64,000 bases of DNA from Cristatella mucedo (Eukaryota; Bryozoa; Phylactolaemata; Cristatellidae): positions 6,559,001 through 6,623,000 of the forward strand of contig WPIO01000006.1 of assembly GCA_009760855.2 (NCBI GenBank), read 5' to 3'. Under the pieces are notes generated by a model. The model worked only from the letters and a program-made list of their open reading frames with translations. It ran no database searches and had not been told where the DNA came from. Positions within the stretch are counted from its first letter, which is position 1. The number at the start of each line of letters is the position of its first letter. Shown piece by piece: positions 13,101-22,913 of this stretch. The position numbers and the translations under genes were made by a program.

Positions 13101-16100
13101 TATGCTTGTCTGTCGTGAGCATCGAAGCTGCCACATCACACCACTTATCGCTGACCTGCGCTGGCTCCCAGTCAAGCAACGGATCGACTTAAAGGTTTTG
13201 TCGCTCACTTTTAGGTCCCTTCATTCTTTGGATCCAGCCGACCTATCAGATCAACTGCCCCATCAGGCTAAGCATCGTACCACCCTGTTTTCGGAATCTA
13301 ATCGTCCCTAGCAGTCTACAAGACCGAGGCCATGTCCGACTAAGGAAACATGGGGGAGAATGACAAGCAATGAAGCCCAGGCGACTAGAGATGCCGGCCG
13401 ACTCTCACCTCTTTCAACTTCGCCCAAACGACTTCTTTAGACAGTCTTGCAAGGAGCACAACTAACATGACCCTCTAGATCAGCTGACACTTTCATTAGC
13501 AGGCAGTAGACTCGAGTGCAAGAGCTAGACCAAAAGCGAGAACCAACACAGCAGCTGCAGCAGTGTAGACAGAAGCCTACATCGGCAGGGCTGCGGTTAG
13601 TTTGCCAACACATCTAGCTGCTCACTGTAAACAACAGCAGACGCATACGGTCTGCAGCAGGGAGCTCCCAAAGGTGCTATACAAAGATATTACTATTATT
13701 ATTATTATTAACCGGCGGCTACGCATCAATCGTTCCCGAGAGTCTGCTCTTGCCAGCTGACATGGGAGCCGATGCAAAAATTGTGTTCGTGCGAGTGTGG
13801 AATCCAGTCGATCATGCTTGCCACGGCGAGTCGTCTAGGTCTTGAAGAGCATGTGCTGTGCAACTGCGGTCACATTAGACCGGCAGCCTGCCGTCGTCTG
13901 CCGCCTCGGCAGACGACGGCAGGCTGCCTTTTCGCAGTAGACGACGCAAGCCCCTCATGACGCTCCGTTGGATTGATCTCGAAGGAGGGTGTGCGTGTGC
14001 CCCATTGTCCCCCCTCTCGCTACGGTGGGCCACCCAGTTAGATCAAACTAGGTCGGGTCCACCCTGAACGCACAACTGGGCTTGCATTATGCAACGGATT
14101 TGCACCGTCTGCAGCTTTTCCACGAGCAAACAGCAGCCATGCCTTCCATAGGTGAGAGTGAACAGCCGAAGCCCATGGGCTCGACAGCTGAGTGCGACAA
14201 ACGACAGGCACAACAAATCTGATAGACACAGGGCATGAGGTAAGGGCACAAGGCATCATCACGAGGCTGGTGAGCACTGCTGCCCCTGTCGCTGCCATGT
14301 CGTCCCCGGGGCCATCACGCTGCTCAGGAACATCGCAGCAATCAGGGCCTGCTTTGACATGAGTGCAGCCAGCAGCCTACCTAGTTCTCGCGTTTGTGAC
14401 AGTGCGTCTAAATCATCACTGCAATTCTCTTTATTGAGGACCTCTCCCTTCAACCCCCTTGCGCTCTTAATCGGCTGGAATATGTGCAAAACTCCCACTG
14501 CTCGGCTGCTGTGTGATCGTCAGTGGCTTATCGTCTAGTGGCGGTCAGCTGTCACATCAGGCCACTTCTGTCTGAGCAGCAGAGGCTCCCTGCCAAGCAT
14601 CGAATCGACTTAAGGATCGTCTCCCGGGCTGAAGGTCACTTCACTCACTCAGCCTAGGGTAGGTCGTGGGATCGAGCTCCGTAGCAGGCGTATCATTATT
14701 GCCCTGTGCAAGTGGGAGCGGCAACCTCTGTCACGCCTCTTTTACATGCTATTTAAATCAGGCTGTTAAATCAGCTAACATTTGCTTGCTTGCACCAGCC
14801 TTCCTATCTGACCTCTTTCCAAAATCTAGAGTGCCTAGACAGAGATTAAGTTATATCTGATGGCACTAAGCTAACGTGTTGTTACTATCATCATGATGCT
14901 ATTAACAAAATGAGTGACTGAGGAACAGGGGCACCGAATGCCCAAAATGCCGCGGTCCTGCGAGTCGCCGGCACCTTTTTCGTCGAGCCACAGTACCTGC
15001 AAACGCAGCAGTCGCCAGTCACCTCGGCAAGCTCCCATCCAGCTATCGAAAGGATCGCTCGATTACATCCGATCTGCCCTTTTCTGACGTGTGCCTATGT
15101 GTGCACCGCACATGCAGAGGTCGACGCAGCACTATCTGAGGGTCGGCATGGTCCTTACACCACCCAACAAGCAGTGTCAGGCCAGACAATCTTACCCTTT
15201 CCCCTAGCTCACATACAGGACAGATCATACGAACAAGCTGTGAGCCCGATCGTCTTTCGTCGTTTAATCATTCCAGGGCTGCTTTCAGAACTGCGAGTCT
15301 CTCACTGAGATACATTACAGCTACAATGCAACCAACACACGGCGCATCTGGACGACTCGGACTTAGCAAAACGACAGCCAAAACTGCAACAACCACCGAC
15401 ATTTTTCCCTCAGCGTGCAAGAATTTAAAAAATCCAGCTATGCCACGAGTGTGGCGTGTTGTGATTCGCGAAACATTTAAAGACGAGTCTCACTACAGCG
15501 GTCGCGATTTGTAGCAGCTGCTTGCATGACGCGAAGGCGGCCTGCCATGCACAAGTTTGCAACCAGGGTCGATCAAACTGGAAAGGTCACTCACCGTACA
15601 GGTTTTGAATGCGCCATTTAAAACTATCCAGAGCAATGCCCGCTCAGTCGGTGTGGCTTTTTGGAGTTACAGCCGGAGATGCACTATATTGCATTACTCA
15701 GCACCGCGTCTAGCGATGCCTAGCCGGCCGCTAAAGCGCTTATCCGCCTTACGGCTTTAAGACTGGCAAAGCAGCTGTCTGTCTGCACGAGCAGCTAAGC
15801 CGAACCGGCCTGCCGGCCGTCCAGTGCATGCCACCACGAGATAGCAGCACCCTGAGTGATCAATGAGTCTCGATGGCAGATGTTATATAACAGCCACCGG
15901 AGCACAGTAGGGGGGAGGTGGGCACCTGGTGAGCCCATTATCATACAGATTATCTGAGGTCAGAACGTCTGGAATTCCCTGCAGGAGAGAGAGAGAGAGA
16001 GAGATCTATATTTACCCACGTCCACGTGACTCGCACGAAGGCACGAAATCGTAAACAAATGCACATGGCCAACTGAGCATGCCGGCGGCACAAAGCATTC

Positions 16101-16834
16101 ATCAGTCGACACTGGGTGAGCCAATGAACAGCAGGCTGCTACCTGCACGTTGCTGCCTGCTCACCTCTCACTCAGCACGGCCAGGAGTCTCCTTCGCTGC
16201 CGGCGCCGCGGCTGCTTACCTGGTTGCCGACTGGAACACCAGCAGGTGAGTACATATCCATTCGCTGCTGCTGCTGCTGCGGTCCGGTCCACATGGTCGG
16301 ACTTTCGAACTGGCCGGTGCCGCCCGATGGGGCCTTCCCGCCGCCGGGTCCGTAGTCGGCGAACTCAGACACGTTGAATTTTGGCTGCCCCTGAGTCAAC
16401 AGCTGGTTGAGCGTAGGCGTGGGACTTCCCGAGTGAATGCCCGGGTAGCGGGGTGCACCGTAGCCCGCCGGCTGCAGCTGCGATGGTTTGGGCGACTTGT
16501 TCGCGTACATCGGCCTGCCACCCGCCGGCTGCTGAAAGCCGGGGCCGTAGAAGTTCTGCTGGCGGAAACCAGCGGCGTTCATGACGACGGGATCGGGGAC
16601 GCTCTGCTCACCAAAGTCGCCCATGTCGCCATGAAACTGCATGTTAGCCAAAAGGGAACTGTCGACACCATCTTGAAGCACGCCATTTTCGGCCGGCACC
16701 GGTGTATAAGCGCCATCCATTTCGCCAGATGGGCACGCGATGCCGTCGGGCTGCGGCTGGAAATTGTTTACCTTTGCTCCCACCGCTAGCATCGACGACC
16801 CGGTGCGCGGCGGATCCATTTGCATAACGTTCAT
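271..16834 (-). CDS. ARID1: ARID1 / BAF250 / Osa SWI/SNF subunit, 5' part (9 exons)
   Basis: DNA-binding subunit of the BAF class of SWI/SNF chromatin remodellers, acting in the nucleus. Exons in transcript order are 16834-16220, 10668-10513, 9266-9101, 4582-4371, 4198-4132, 3965-3604, 2800-2558, 1833-1557 and 1441-271. Each has AG/GT borders and all phases join, giving about 1089 codons. Residues 1-526 are low-complexity Q/G/M/P/S sequence containing the conserved PTLNQLLT motif near residue 140. The ARID domain is at about residues 549-650 (EPERK, KPLDLYR-like [19 protein letters not shown], then KRKLW and YECK). Residues about 651-1089 are a Q/A/S/P-rich linker. The BAF250_C armadillo-like C-terminus is absent because the gene leaves the window at the left edge. 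ARID1 is preferred over ARID2 or other ARID families because of the EPERK to DLYR spacing plus PTLNQLLT. Exon borders are read by eye. Confidence 0.92.
1557..1833 (-). CDS. ARID1: ARID1 exon 8 (second half of ARID domain)
   Basis: 277 bp. Acceptor GCGGCTGTAG, start phase 0, donor TCGCCAG/GTGAGC, end phase 1. It opens [17 protein letters not shown] and continues through [18 protein letters not shown], the last ARID helices including the LKKxYLxYLxxYE pattern. A poly-Ala run and an S/T/P stretch follow. Confidence 0.93.
1834..2557 (-). other. ARID1 intron 7 (splits the ARID domain)
   Basis: 724-bp intron between the two ARID exons. It contains a (CA)n microsatellite and a purine-rich stretch around 2047-2076. 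No other gene is seen. Confidence 0.8.
2268..2310. repeat. (CA)n microsatellite
   Basis: CA/CG alternating run in ARID1 intron 7. Confidence 0.9.
2558..2800 (-). CDS. ARID1: ARID1 exon 7 (first half of ARID domain)
   Basis: 81 codons, phase 0 at both ends. Acceptor CATTGTAG, donor GAGCAG/GTAGGC. After a Gly/Ser run it encodes [14 protein letters not shown], then [16 protein letters not shown] and [20 protein letters not shown]. These are ARID helices 1-4 with the family's EPERK and DLYR landmarks. This is the strongest evidence for the gene's identity. Confidence 0.95.
2801..3603 (-). other. ARID1 intron 6
   Basis: 803-bp intron. It holds a short tandem repeat at 3031-3088 and an (AG)n run at 3191-3206. 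Nothing coding is seen. Confidence 0.75.
3031..3088. repeat. Short tandem repeat (unit about 15 bp, 4 copies)
   Basis: CAGGCAATGAGCAG recurs four times with small length changes, in ARID1 intron 6. Confidence 0.8.
3604..3965 (-). CDS. ARID1: ARID1 exon 6
   Basis: 362 bp. Acceptor GCCGCTGTAG, donor CCTCAG/GTACTC, ending phase 0. It begins [10 protein letters not shown] and includes a basic patch ([12 protein letters not shown]) followed by S/P-rich, poly-Gly and poly-Ala stretches. The basic patch could be a nuclear localisation signal (inference). Confidence 0.85.
4132..4198 (-). CDS. ARID1: ARID1 exon 5 (67 bp)
   Basis: Short exon. Acceptor CTATTGCAG before ATGGCACC; donor GGCATGG/GTGAGT. 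It starts phase 0 and ends phase 1, fitting exon 6. The product is G/M/P-rich. Confidence 0.82.
4371..4582 (-). CDS. ARID1: ARID1 exon 4
   Basis: 212 bp. The acceptor is TTAACTTCAG and the donor CCGCAG/GTATGC; the start phase matches exon 3 and the end is phase 0. It encodes P/M/G-rich sequence with a QQQQQQ run from CAG codons. Confidence 0.85.
5650..5770 (-). mobile_element. LINE-2 family 3' tail fragment
   Basis: About 110 bp resembling the terminal 3' UTR of LINE-2 (GTATCTCCGTCTGTA, GTGGGTGTTA in plus sense). Confidence 0.65.
5981..6147 (-). mobile_element. SINE-B, diverged, tandem with the next copy
   Basis: Same order of parts as 6178-6348 (ctagctcatttaacagcc, a diverged B box ggattggaatcc, ctgggctatgacgg) with many substitutions. 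The two copies lie head to tail. Confidence 0.72.
6178..6348 (-). mobile_element. SINE-B (second tRNA-derived SINE)
   Basis: Read on the minus strand: an A-box-like TAATGGCTCACTAGGTAAGG head, palindrome arms ACGACCTCGG/CCGAGGTCGT (6286-6307), B-box GGGTTCGAATCC, and a 3' end CTGTTAAATCAGCTAG. About 170 bp. Confidence 0.83.
6719..6795 (-). mobile_element. Hairpin-tail insertion (LINE-1 3' end)
   Basis: (ATA)n then gcacttgataaagcgcctc and the hairpin, ending acatttgct. About 75 bp; 5'-truncated LINE-1 or its satellite. Confidence 0.75.
7029..7138 (-). mobile_element. SINE-A, diverged
   Basis: Hairpin with a changed outer stem (gcgcgcttta), then catatgccac, gggctcgagacc (B-box remnant) and ctgggccat (head). 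Confidence 0.75.
7899..7930. repeat. (CT)n microsatellite
   Basis: About 32 bp of CT, preceded by GCCAAGAG, similar to the GGCAAAGAG before the long CT tract at 9917. Confidence 0.9.
9101..9266 (-). CDS. ARID1: ARID1 exon 3
   Basis: 166 bp, starting phase 0 after CGTTTGCAG and ending phase 1 at CCAG/GTAATA. It encodes M/G/P/H-rich disordered sequence ([18 protein letters not shown]). The joins to exons 2 and 4 keep the frame. Confidence 0.85.
9267..10512 (-). other. ARID1 intron 2
   Basis: 1.2-kb intron dominated by the 277-bp (CT)n tract at 9917-10193. Nothing else is recognised. Confidence 0.75.
9917..10193. repeat. (CT)n microsatellite, 277 bp
   Basis: Long interrupted CT tract in ARID1 intron 2. 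It generates long E/R or L/S open frames that are not genes. Confidence 0.95.
10513..10668 (-). CDS. ARID1: ARID1 exon 2
   Basis: 52 codons, phase 0 at both ends. The acceptor is TTGTCTTTCAG before ATGCCCGG and the donor is CCGCAG/GTAAGC. The product is M/G/P/Q-rich low-complexity sequence, typical of the disordered N-terminal half of the family. Confidence 0.85.
11190..11960 (-). mobile_element. LINE-2 family, 3' fragment
   Basis: Minus strand encodes [39 protein letters not shown] and [17 protein letters not shown], nearly the same as the 34.4-37.0 kb copy. It carries the same 3' UTR to about 11190. A 32-bp internal tandem duplication occurs at 11725-11788. Confidence 0.85.
11725..11788. 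repeat. 32-bp perfect tandem duplication in LINE-2
   Basis: Two adjacent identical 32-bp units starting TGCTCAAACCTCTGGGGC, within the LINE coding region, causing a frameshift there. Confidence 0.88.
12382..12540 (-). mobile_element. SINE-B, diverged
   Basis: ctagctaatttaacagcctc at the 3' end, then caattcaggattgcccaatt, ggtcgtgaagatcaag and ttatcctggacta. B box largely lost. Confidence 0.7.
12640..13320 (+). mobile_element. LINE-1 family, 3' fragment
   Basis: Plus-strand C-terminal LINE sequence: [46 protein letters not shown] and [17 protein letters not shown]. This is the classic RT-to-3' end of L2/CR1-type elements. It shares the [17 protein letters not shown] block with the 58.7-61.6 kb copy. 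Confidence 0.82.
13882..13928. repeat. 47-bp perfect palindrome in ARID1 intron 1
   Basis: Two exact 22-nt arms (13882-13903 and 13907-13928) around the loop CCT. The arms begin GGCAGCCTGCCG and are GC-rich, followed by TTTT. No repeat family is recognised around it. Confidence 0.85.
14440..14655 (+). mobile_element. LINE-1 family, strongly decayed fragment
   Basis: Plus strand retains [31 protein letters not shown], recognisable as the same region as 13040-13200 with stops. Confidence 0.65.
16220..16834 (-). CDS. ARID1: ARID1 exon 1 (first coding exon)
   Basis: 205 codons ending phase 0 at donor CAG/GTAAGC. I chose ATG 16834 because the frame has an in-frame TAG about 27 nt upstream (around 16861). 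Only a GTG (16853-16855) lies between that stop and the ATG. The exon encodes the PTLNQLLT motif shared with animal ARID1 proteins, preceded by a Y/G/P-rich stretch and followed by a short Q5 run. An upstream coding exon spliced at the TTCGCAG just before the ATG cannot be excluded. Confidence 0.85.
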
Positions 16835-17949
16835 TTCCTCCTGCGAAGCGTGCACGGCCTACGTAGGCGCTGCGAGTACCGCACCGGTCGGATTACGACG
16901 ACGCGCACTGGCAGCGACTCTTAAAATCTTTTATCCCTCCTGGGTATAACTTGCAAGGACGATGAGTATCAGTCAAACTTCCCATCGGTAGAACGAACGG
17001 TGGGGCTTTGTCCTCACGCCTCGTTATACAAATCACGGCGGCGACGCGGTAACGTCGAGATCATCAAGATATTCGTATGCGTCGTGGTAGGCAATAAAGT
17101 TGTAAATCCCTCGCAACGTCGATTTCTCAGGTCTCAAGCTCCAAGCAGTTCCTATTTTGATCTTCAACCAGAATTATGCATTGCTGAAGCACTCCAGACA
17201 TAAGGCTCTCGTAAGTCACGTGACCTACCGCACCGCTGCTCTTACGTCGGTGCAGGCTACTGATTAACTTGTTGCGCATTATCGAGTCATATTTGCAGCA
17301 CTTGCCTCTTATTTTATGATATAATTTTATAAGACGTATAAGGATTCGGTTCCGATTGCAGCCTGAGATACCGGAACCGAACTTCGGCGTCTCAGCCTTG
17401 TGACGCACTCGTCCCCCCCCTTTGTCGGTTAGAGACCCGCGGCTTTCCTGATACTGCCCGTCATGGCTACGTGCCTACGTACTTCCTGCTTGTGCGCACG
17501 CGTTTTACCGAGTTGACCCAGAGGGCATTTTATTTCTTTATGATTGCCATGACCATTATAATTTTAATAGACCTTCGCAAGGTGCCCGCACACAAGTTGC
17601 CGATAGCGTGCGGTGAGAGTTTGCCGCCGGCGGTAAGGGAAACCCACGTGGACGGACGAAAACACTTGAGCGCGAATCGACGCCAACTTCTGAGCGCGCG
17701 TAGCATCAGTGATGATTTCTGAGTACTTTAATGTGCAGTTCAAATACAGTCTTAGTCGTGTCTGGTTTACACTTGAATATGAAGAAATTATTTGCGTGCG
17801 TCGATGCTGCTTCCGGTTGCGTCGACGGTACGCGAGGATTCGCGTTGTGTTTCCTACTAGGTGTAAACTAGCCAAGTGTGAGGGTTAAGGTCAACGTTAG
17901 TTGTTGTTAAAGGATGCTATCAGAAATTGCTGTTCTGATAATGACCGTC

Positions 17950-19015
17950 AAGTCATTCTTCCTGCATGGCAGCAGAACAATGCTCCGAGTAAAAGGGCCA
18001 TAGGGCGGGAGTGCGACGTTAGTGAAGGCGCCATCCGAAAGATTTAGGAGAACCGTGAAGCGATCCAAGAACGATCTGCCCTGATGACTGAAGAGGCTCA
18101 GGAGAAGACTTGTTGAGCGTCAGTTGGAAGATTTAGGGAGCTTGAGGACATGCTTGTTGTCTGCATTGACAGCACGCGTCGTGCCAGCCTTCCTGTACCA
18201 CCATCCCTCGCCTTAGCCAAAGCGAAAAGCATTGCTTCCAGCCTCTCGATTCCGGAATCGGATTTTTTTAAGGCATCTTGGCAATGGTTAAGTCGATTCA
18301 GAGTTCGGCGTGGATTGCAGGACATTCTCGTTCACGGATAGGGAGCAGAAGACAACAAGAACGATCCGGAATTGTTAGCTGCTTTAGAAAACCTTTACGC
18401 GATTGTCGAGCAATATGAGCCTGGAATTAAATTATTGTCTAAAACTTAAATTAAAACTAAACTTATCTCTTAAATTATTGTCTAAAACGTGGACGAGACC
18501 TTTTTTTCCCCCGAGTTGTACAAGCTGGAAACAGCCTTGTATGATCGCAGCTCTGAAAAAGCGGTGCAAATACTTGTATCTCAATGATGTTCTTGACTTT
18601 TAAGAGCTTGAAGAGGAGACGAAAAGTCGAAAGAAAGATCAGGGACGAAGATTGTGACGAGAGGCTGCAGGAATATTTTACGGGAACCCGGTGCACCCGT
18701 TCAATGCTGCAAGTTATGTGAAGAAGCCTGGGATTCTGTTTCGCCAAGCTCGATCAAAAATCCTTTCGTCAAGGCCGAACTAATGACTTAAGAACCAGAA
18801 CTTATAGCAATATTGAAGATGTGGTCATCAAACTTGCGAAGGCTTTCGAAACATTGAATTTGTCTATCGATTCATCAGAACTGAAAGACTCCGTTCACGT
18901 TGATGACGAGAACAACAAAGAATATGTTGTTGTTGCGGTATTGAAAGATGTCGACGAGCTTTTGGAGTCGATGAAGATTCTTAAAAGTGTGATGGATACA
19001 TTATCGTAGCATGTG
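17950..19015 (+). mobile_element. Tigger/pogo-like transposon, internally deleted copy
   Basis: Second copy of the 50.5-52.7 kb element in inverted orientation. The HTH segment (18150-18341) is nearly identical to the other copy. The element then jumps from about 18430 to sequence after the first DDE residues (CTSWKQP at about 18520). No terminal repeats are seen; stops interrupt the remainder, so it is non-functional. Confidence 0.82.
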
Positions 19016-21003
19016 CTTGTGTCCTATCCGTATGGAATGTGCACGATACATAATCGTAGCATTTGCTTGTATCCTTGCTGAGCTGGCACGAATACACGAA
19101 TACTCGGCATAGATAGAATCGCATCGAATCCTAAGCAAACTACGAGAACTGCTGCTGGAGCTTAGCAATGAACGACTAAGTTAACATTTCGCTGAACCCA
19201 GGCCATCAACCAAATACAAACATTGACTTGCCTAATCGATAAAAGCACGAGCGAACCGGGGGGCAAGAAGCGGCGAACGCCACCGAATCAATCAATGCAT
19301 GGGCTAAAGGCTGCAGGACTCGGCGTGACCGCCGGTCAGAGCTAATCGTGAGTGGTCAATTTTGAGCTGACTTCTGTGGTGCGATGCCGGTTTCTGGCGC
19401 GGAACGCCAACGACAGCATGCTATCGGTGTGATGTAAAATATATATCTGTGCCTTTCGCTCAGGTTGCGCTCTGTTTCTTCATTTTTTCCTTTTTTTTAT
19501 GTTGCTGCTGCTGATTCTTGAATTGTCGATTAAACTCAGATCCGGGATCGCTTACTGTATACTCTGTATAGTATACGTGCTCTGAATCTATGCATTCGAA
19601 CAGCAGGCTGAAATGCTCGATTCAGATTCTCTTGAGAGTTTCCTCTAAGAATGGTCGATCAGTGCGATCAATCAGTAGATATCTCTACTGAAGGCGTTTC
19701 CGATAGGCTCGGAATGTAAATAAAAACAAAGCTTTGCCCTCGCTACTTTGAGCAGTCTGAATGCAACCGATCAAGAGCTGCAGTGACCCCCTTTAAGCCA
19801 TTTAGCTTATATTGCCTCTTGGTTTGTCACTAGTAGCAGTGAGATGGCATTAATCTATTGCTAGATGAGTTCCAGTAGGAGTCGGTATGTGCCTGGGAGA
19901 CTCCCACATGTATTTACTGAACGTGCCCGCAGCCCTGCCTACCTTTTCCGTGATTTTGTTGTGCACTGTAAGTTGTCTATAGTATGCTGTTTATTGGTAG
20001 TTTACAGTAGTTGGACCATGGAGGGCGCTAGCAGGTTATCGTTGCTAGCGTTTGCTACGACAACGCCACAGCGAATTCGGCCCGAAGCTTCTGGCTGAAC
20101 GGTGAACTAATGCCGTCGTCGGGACTGGGGCGACTAAACCTTGATATGCTAAAGCGTCCTAACAGCTAGATTACGGTCAGTGAGCTATTGCTCAGCGATT
20201 GGGAAAATCGGCAGTTGCAGGCCTGCCTGATAGTAATCTGCTTTCAAAGCATAGCTGAGTCTGAGCATGCTCCGTGAATTGCAGTTTAAAAGCGACTATC
20301 AATAGGTACGGGCTAATGCTTCGGCGTTTTGAAAAGGCACGCTACAAGGTACAAGCATCGTTCATCGTGCCCCAGTCATTTGACAGCACCAGCTTTCGAT
20401 CGAGGCTTTTCCTCTGGTCTGTCGGTCATAGAAGCAGTCGTACGTACGTTTGTCGGGTCTGACGTGCCATAGCCGTTGGCTCGCTAAGATAACCATGACT
20501 TGAGAAGCCAAATGCAAGCCATCGTCTACGCGAATAACACCTTACATCTGGGATGTGGTCATTGAAACTCGCCTGAATTTACACGATCCAAGCCTAATCC
20601 AACAGCCTGTCTGATTATGTCACACGGCTTTTGGTAAGCAAATGTATACCATTCACTTCGGAACTTGACTACATGCGTTTTCTTCAGGTGGCTAGTTTAA
20701 ATCATCGTCCGGCCTCAGCATACATAGCTAGTCTTTGTCGTAGGGTAAATAAGAAAGTTTTGGAAATGCTTCAATTCAGCTTCTAGGTCTCTGTTCTCAC
20801 GATCAAGCCTACCTATAAGAACAACTTCTGTATTAGGATTGGCACCGTTCCACTTACTCGTCTCACTCAAATCGTTTAGCTGTGCCTTGAACCGAGCACA
20901 AATCTTTTGGAGACCATACCTTTATAGTCCTCAGGCTCCCAACCCTAGAACTAACTGACGTCACGACATCCACAGACTTCACGTTTAAAACGAAGCTAAT
21001 AAA

Positions 21004-21404
21004 AAAAGTATGATTAATTTATGTAGCGCCTTAAGAGAACTTAATCTCTATTCAGGCGCTTCACATATGTCGCGGGGCTTGAGCCCACGAACTCTGTATC
21101 TCCGTCAGTAACTCCACAAAGTCATAAAGACCATGTGGGTGTTACGAAGGAGAGTTTTGTATAGAGCACTCACAGCCTAAGCGGCTTTCGGTACGCATTC
21201 GGTAGCCAACAGACTTCGTCTCATGCAACAAAGAGAAAGTGGGAAGCATAGCAGAGTCAGGAGAGCAGTTGAGGTAGTGAGCAGCATGGAAGTAGCAGTT
21301 CAGGACCGCTGAAAAAGATGTGCCATAGTCGGCAGTTAGAGAGTAGTTGTCGTTGCGTAAGAATTGTGGAAGCGAGTGAACACCTTAACCACTATGCCAA
21401 ACCA
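21004..21404 (-). mobile_element. SINE-A with a LINE-2 3' end inserted in it
   Basis: The SINE-A 3' half (hairpin and B box) is at 21004-21093 and its tRNA-like head (accttaaccactatgccaaa) at 21373-21404, both minus. Between them, 21094-21371 is a LINE-2 3' end in the same orientation. The split of one SINE around the LINE shows the LINE arrived second. Confidence 0.78.
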
Positions 21405-22775
21405 AAAGCACACCTGGTCCTCACAGCATTTGCTACGTCTGTGTGAATTTTCCTTAGTGTGTTTATGCTTGCTGAAACTGAGCATGCTAAATCACTAATC
21501 AGTTAACATTCGTGATTTACAGAACATGTAATGTGCCCTGAAATTGATTAGTTCTATTAGGGTCGTAAACGAATGTCTTGTAAGTTATTATTAAAAGCCG
21601 GCAACAGAAAGGCACACACAAGCCAGATTTATCGATAGCCTTTACACGAAGCCAGTGGGGCAACAGAAACACCTTCGCCATTAGCAATGCTGCTGCAGGA
21701 AAGAATAAGCCGAGTTGTCTCTTGCAATCCTTGCTTGGTTGGGGATTTCGTACACTCCACAGACCTCAATTCTTTTGGCAAGGCACGCGAACCGCATGAG
21801 CTGCTGCAGCACATACCAAGAGATGGCAAGGATTAGTCGCCACATGTGCTCAAATCGTAGTTCGATCAGCAGAAGTCACGGTCACTTGGAGCAGACAGCT
21901 GACGAAATGCTCTAGGCCGGACGTTCTACCGGCCACAGGCGATGGTCATCATCACCATGGTGACCATCACCATGGTCAGGTGATGGTCGAGCTGGGAGTA
22001 GCAGTCACTGCGATGGCCGATCGAGCAACGATAGTGAAGGCCGAAGTGCAGGGCACCCACCTACCCTCGCGGTACTAAACACACGGCCAGCCGCCGGGCT
22101 GAAGCCAGAAGCTTCGACCGAGCCCACGACCAACCCCTCGGGGCGTCTTGAGAGCCGTAAAAAGTCCTGTTTGTAATAAAAGCACCAACCATAGCACTGA
22201 CTTCAATTTACGAGGCGCAATCCTTGCACCAATAAATTGGATATTATTAACATTTAAAGCCATAAAGAAAATGCTACGAGCACCACAATGTTAAAAGGCA
22301 CCCGAGCAGCCGGAAGGCTACGACCCAAAGTTTCGATAAGAATAGGTTCGCGCCGATCGCACAGCAAGCAACTGAGCAAGTCTCACGTCAAGCCCGACTG
22401 CACGAGGTGGCAGTTACAGTGCTGCTACAATCGAGTAGCTGCGGTGCTTAGCGCAGCAGGCGAGGCTTCATTTAATTCTTTCATCGAGCCTGCGTGCATG
22501 CAGCTAGCTGCATGCGGCCACACGACTGCGCCGCCGGCCCTCTCTCTCTCTCTGTGTCTCTCTCTATCTCTCTCCCCAAGCCGATGGTCTCAGCGCCGGC
22601 TTGCTGCACGCCAAACCACTCGGCACTGCTGGCAGGCGGTGACTGCTCGAGGGGCAGCCACCGAGCGGCCGAATCCCAACGGCATCGCTCGGCACCCAGA
22701 AAGGTGGAGCGAGAGGCAATGCAGTGAGACGTGTCGCTGAAAATCGATACGCCGGCGGCGGTACACGTGAGGCTG

Positions 22776-22913
22776 CTACAGTATGCTGGGTAGCCGCTGC
22801 AGAGCGGTCGTATAGGTGTCCACGAGCGGTCGTAGATGAGATTTCTTCACCTTCATTTCTGTCACGTTTTTTCCCTTTCCGGCCGATTTCATCATTTCCT
22901 TAAAATGGTGCAC
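22776..22913 (-). CDS. DDX51: DDX51 exon 14 (C-terminus and stop)
   Basis: 45 codons plus TAG. Acceptor ACGATTGCAG. Encodes [17 protein letters not shown] and ends [19 protein letters not shown]. This corresponds to the short tail after motif VI in DDX51 (a FLxML region and an LxPLVxxYExAL pattern). It lies 4.7 kb from exon 13. Confidence 0.9.
   Translation of the reverse strand: MHHFKEMMKSAGKGKNVTEMKVKKSHLRPLVDTYTTALQRLPSIL

Larger units (their letters stand above)
10669..16219 (-). other. ARID1 intron 1, repeat-rich
   Basis: 5.5-kb intron. It contains LINE-2 (11190-11960), SINE-B (12382-12540), LINE-1 pieces (12640-13320, 14440-14655), a 47-bp palindrome (13882-13928) and small tail fragments at about 14750-14785 and 15645-15690. 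Phases of exons 1 and 2 fit directly, so no extra exon is required. Confidence 0.7.
16835..22775. other. Intergenic region between ARID1 5' end and DDX51 3' end
   Basis: About 5.9 kb. The first 250 bp upstream of ARID1 exon 1 is CpG-rich and probably includes its promoter or 5' UTR (inference). The rest holds a decayed Tigger copy (17950-19015) and a nested SINE-A/LINE-2 (21004-21404). I recognise nothing in 19020-21000 or 21405-22490. Confidence 0.6.

Noticed and set aside
22496-22515. 20-bp palindrome GCATGCAGCTAGCTGCATGC
   Set aside because: Real, but built from simple GCATGC and AGCT units; such short palindromes are expected to occur by chance in a window of this composition.
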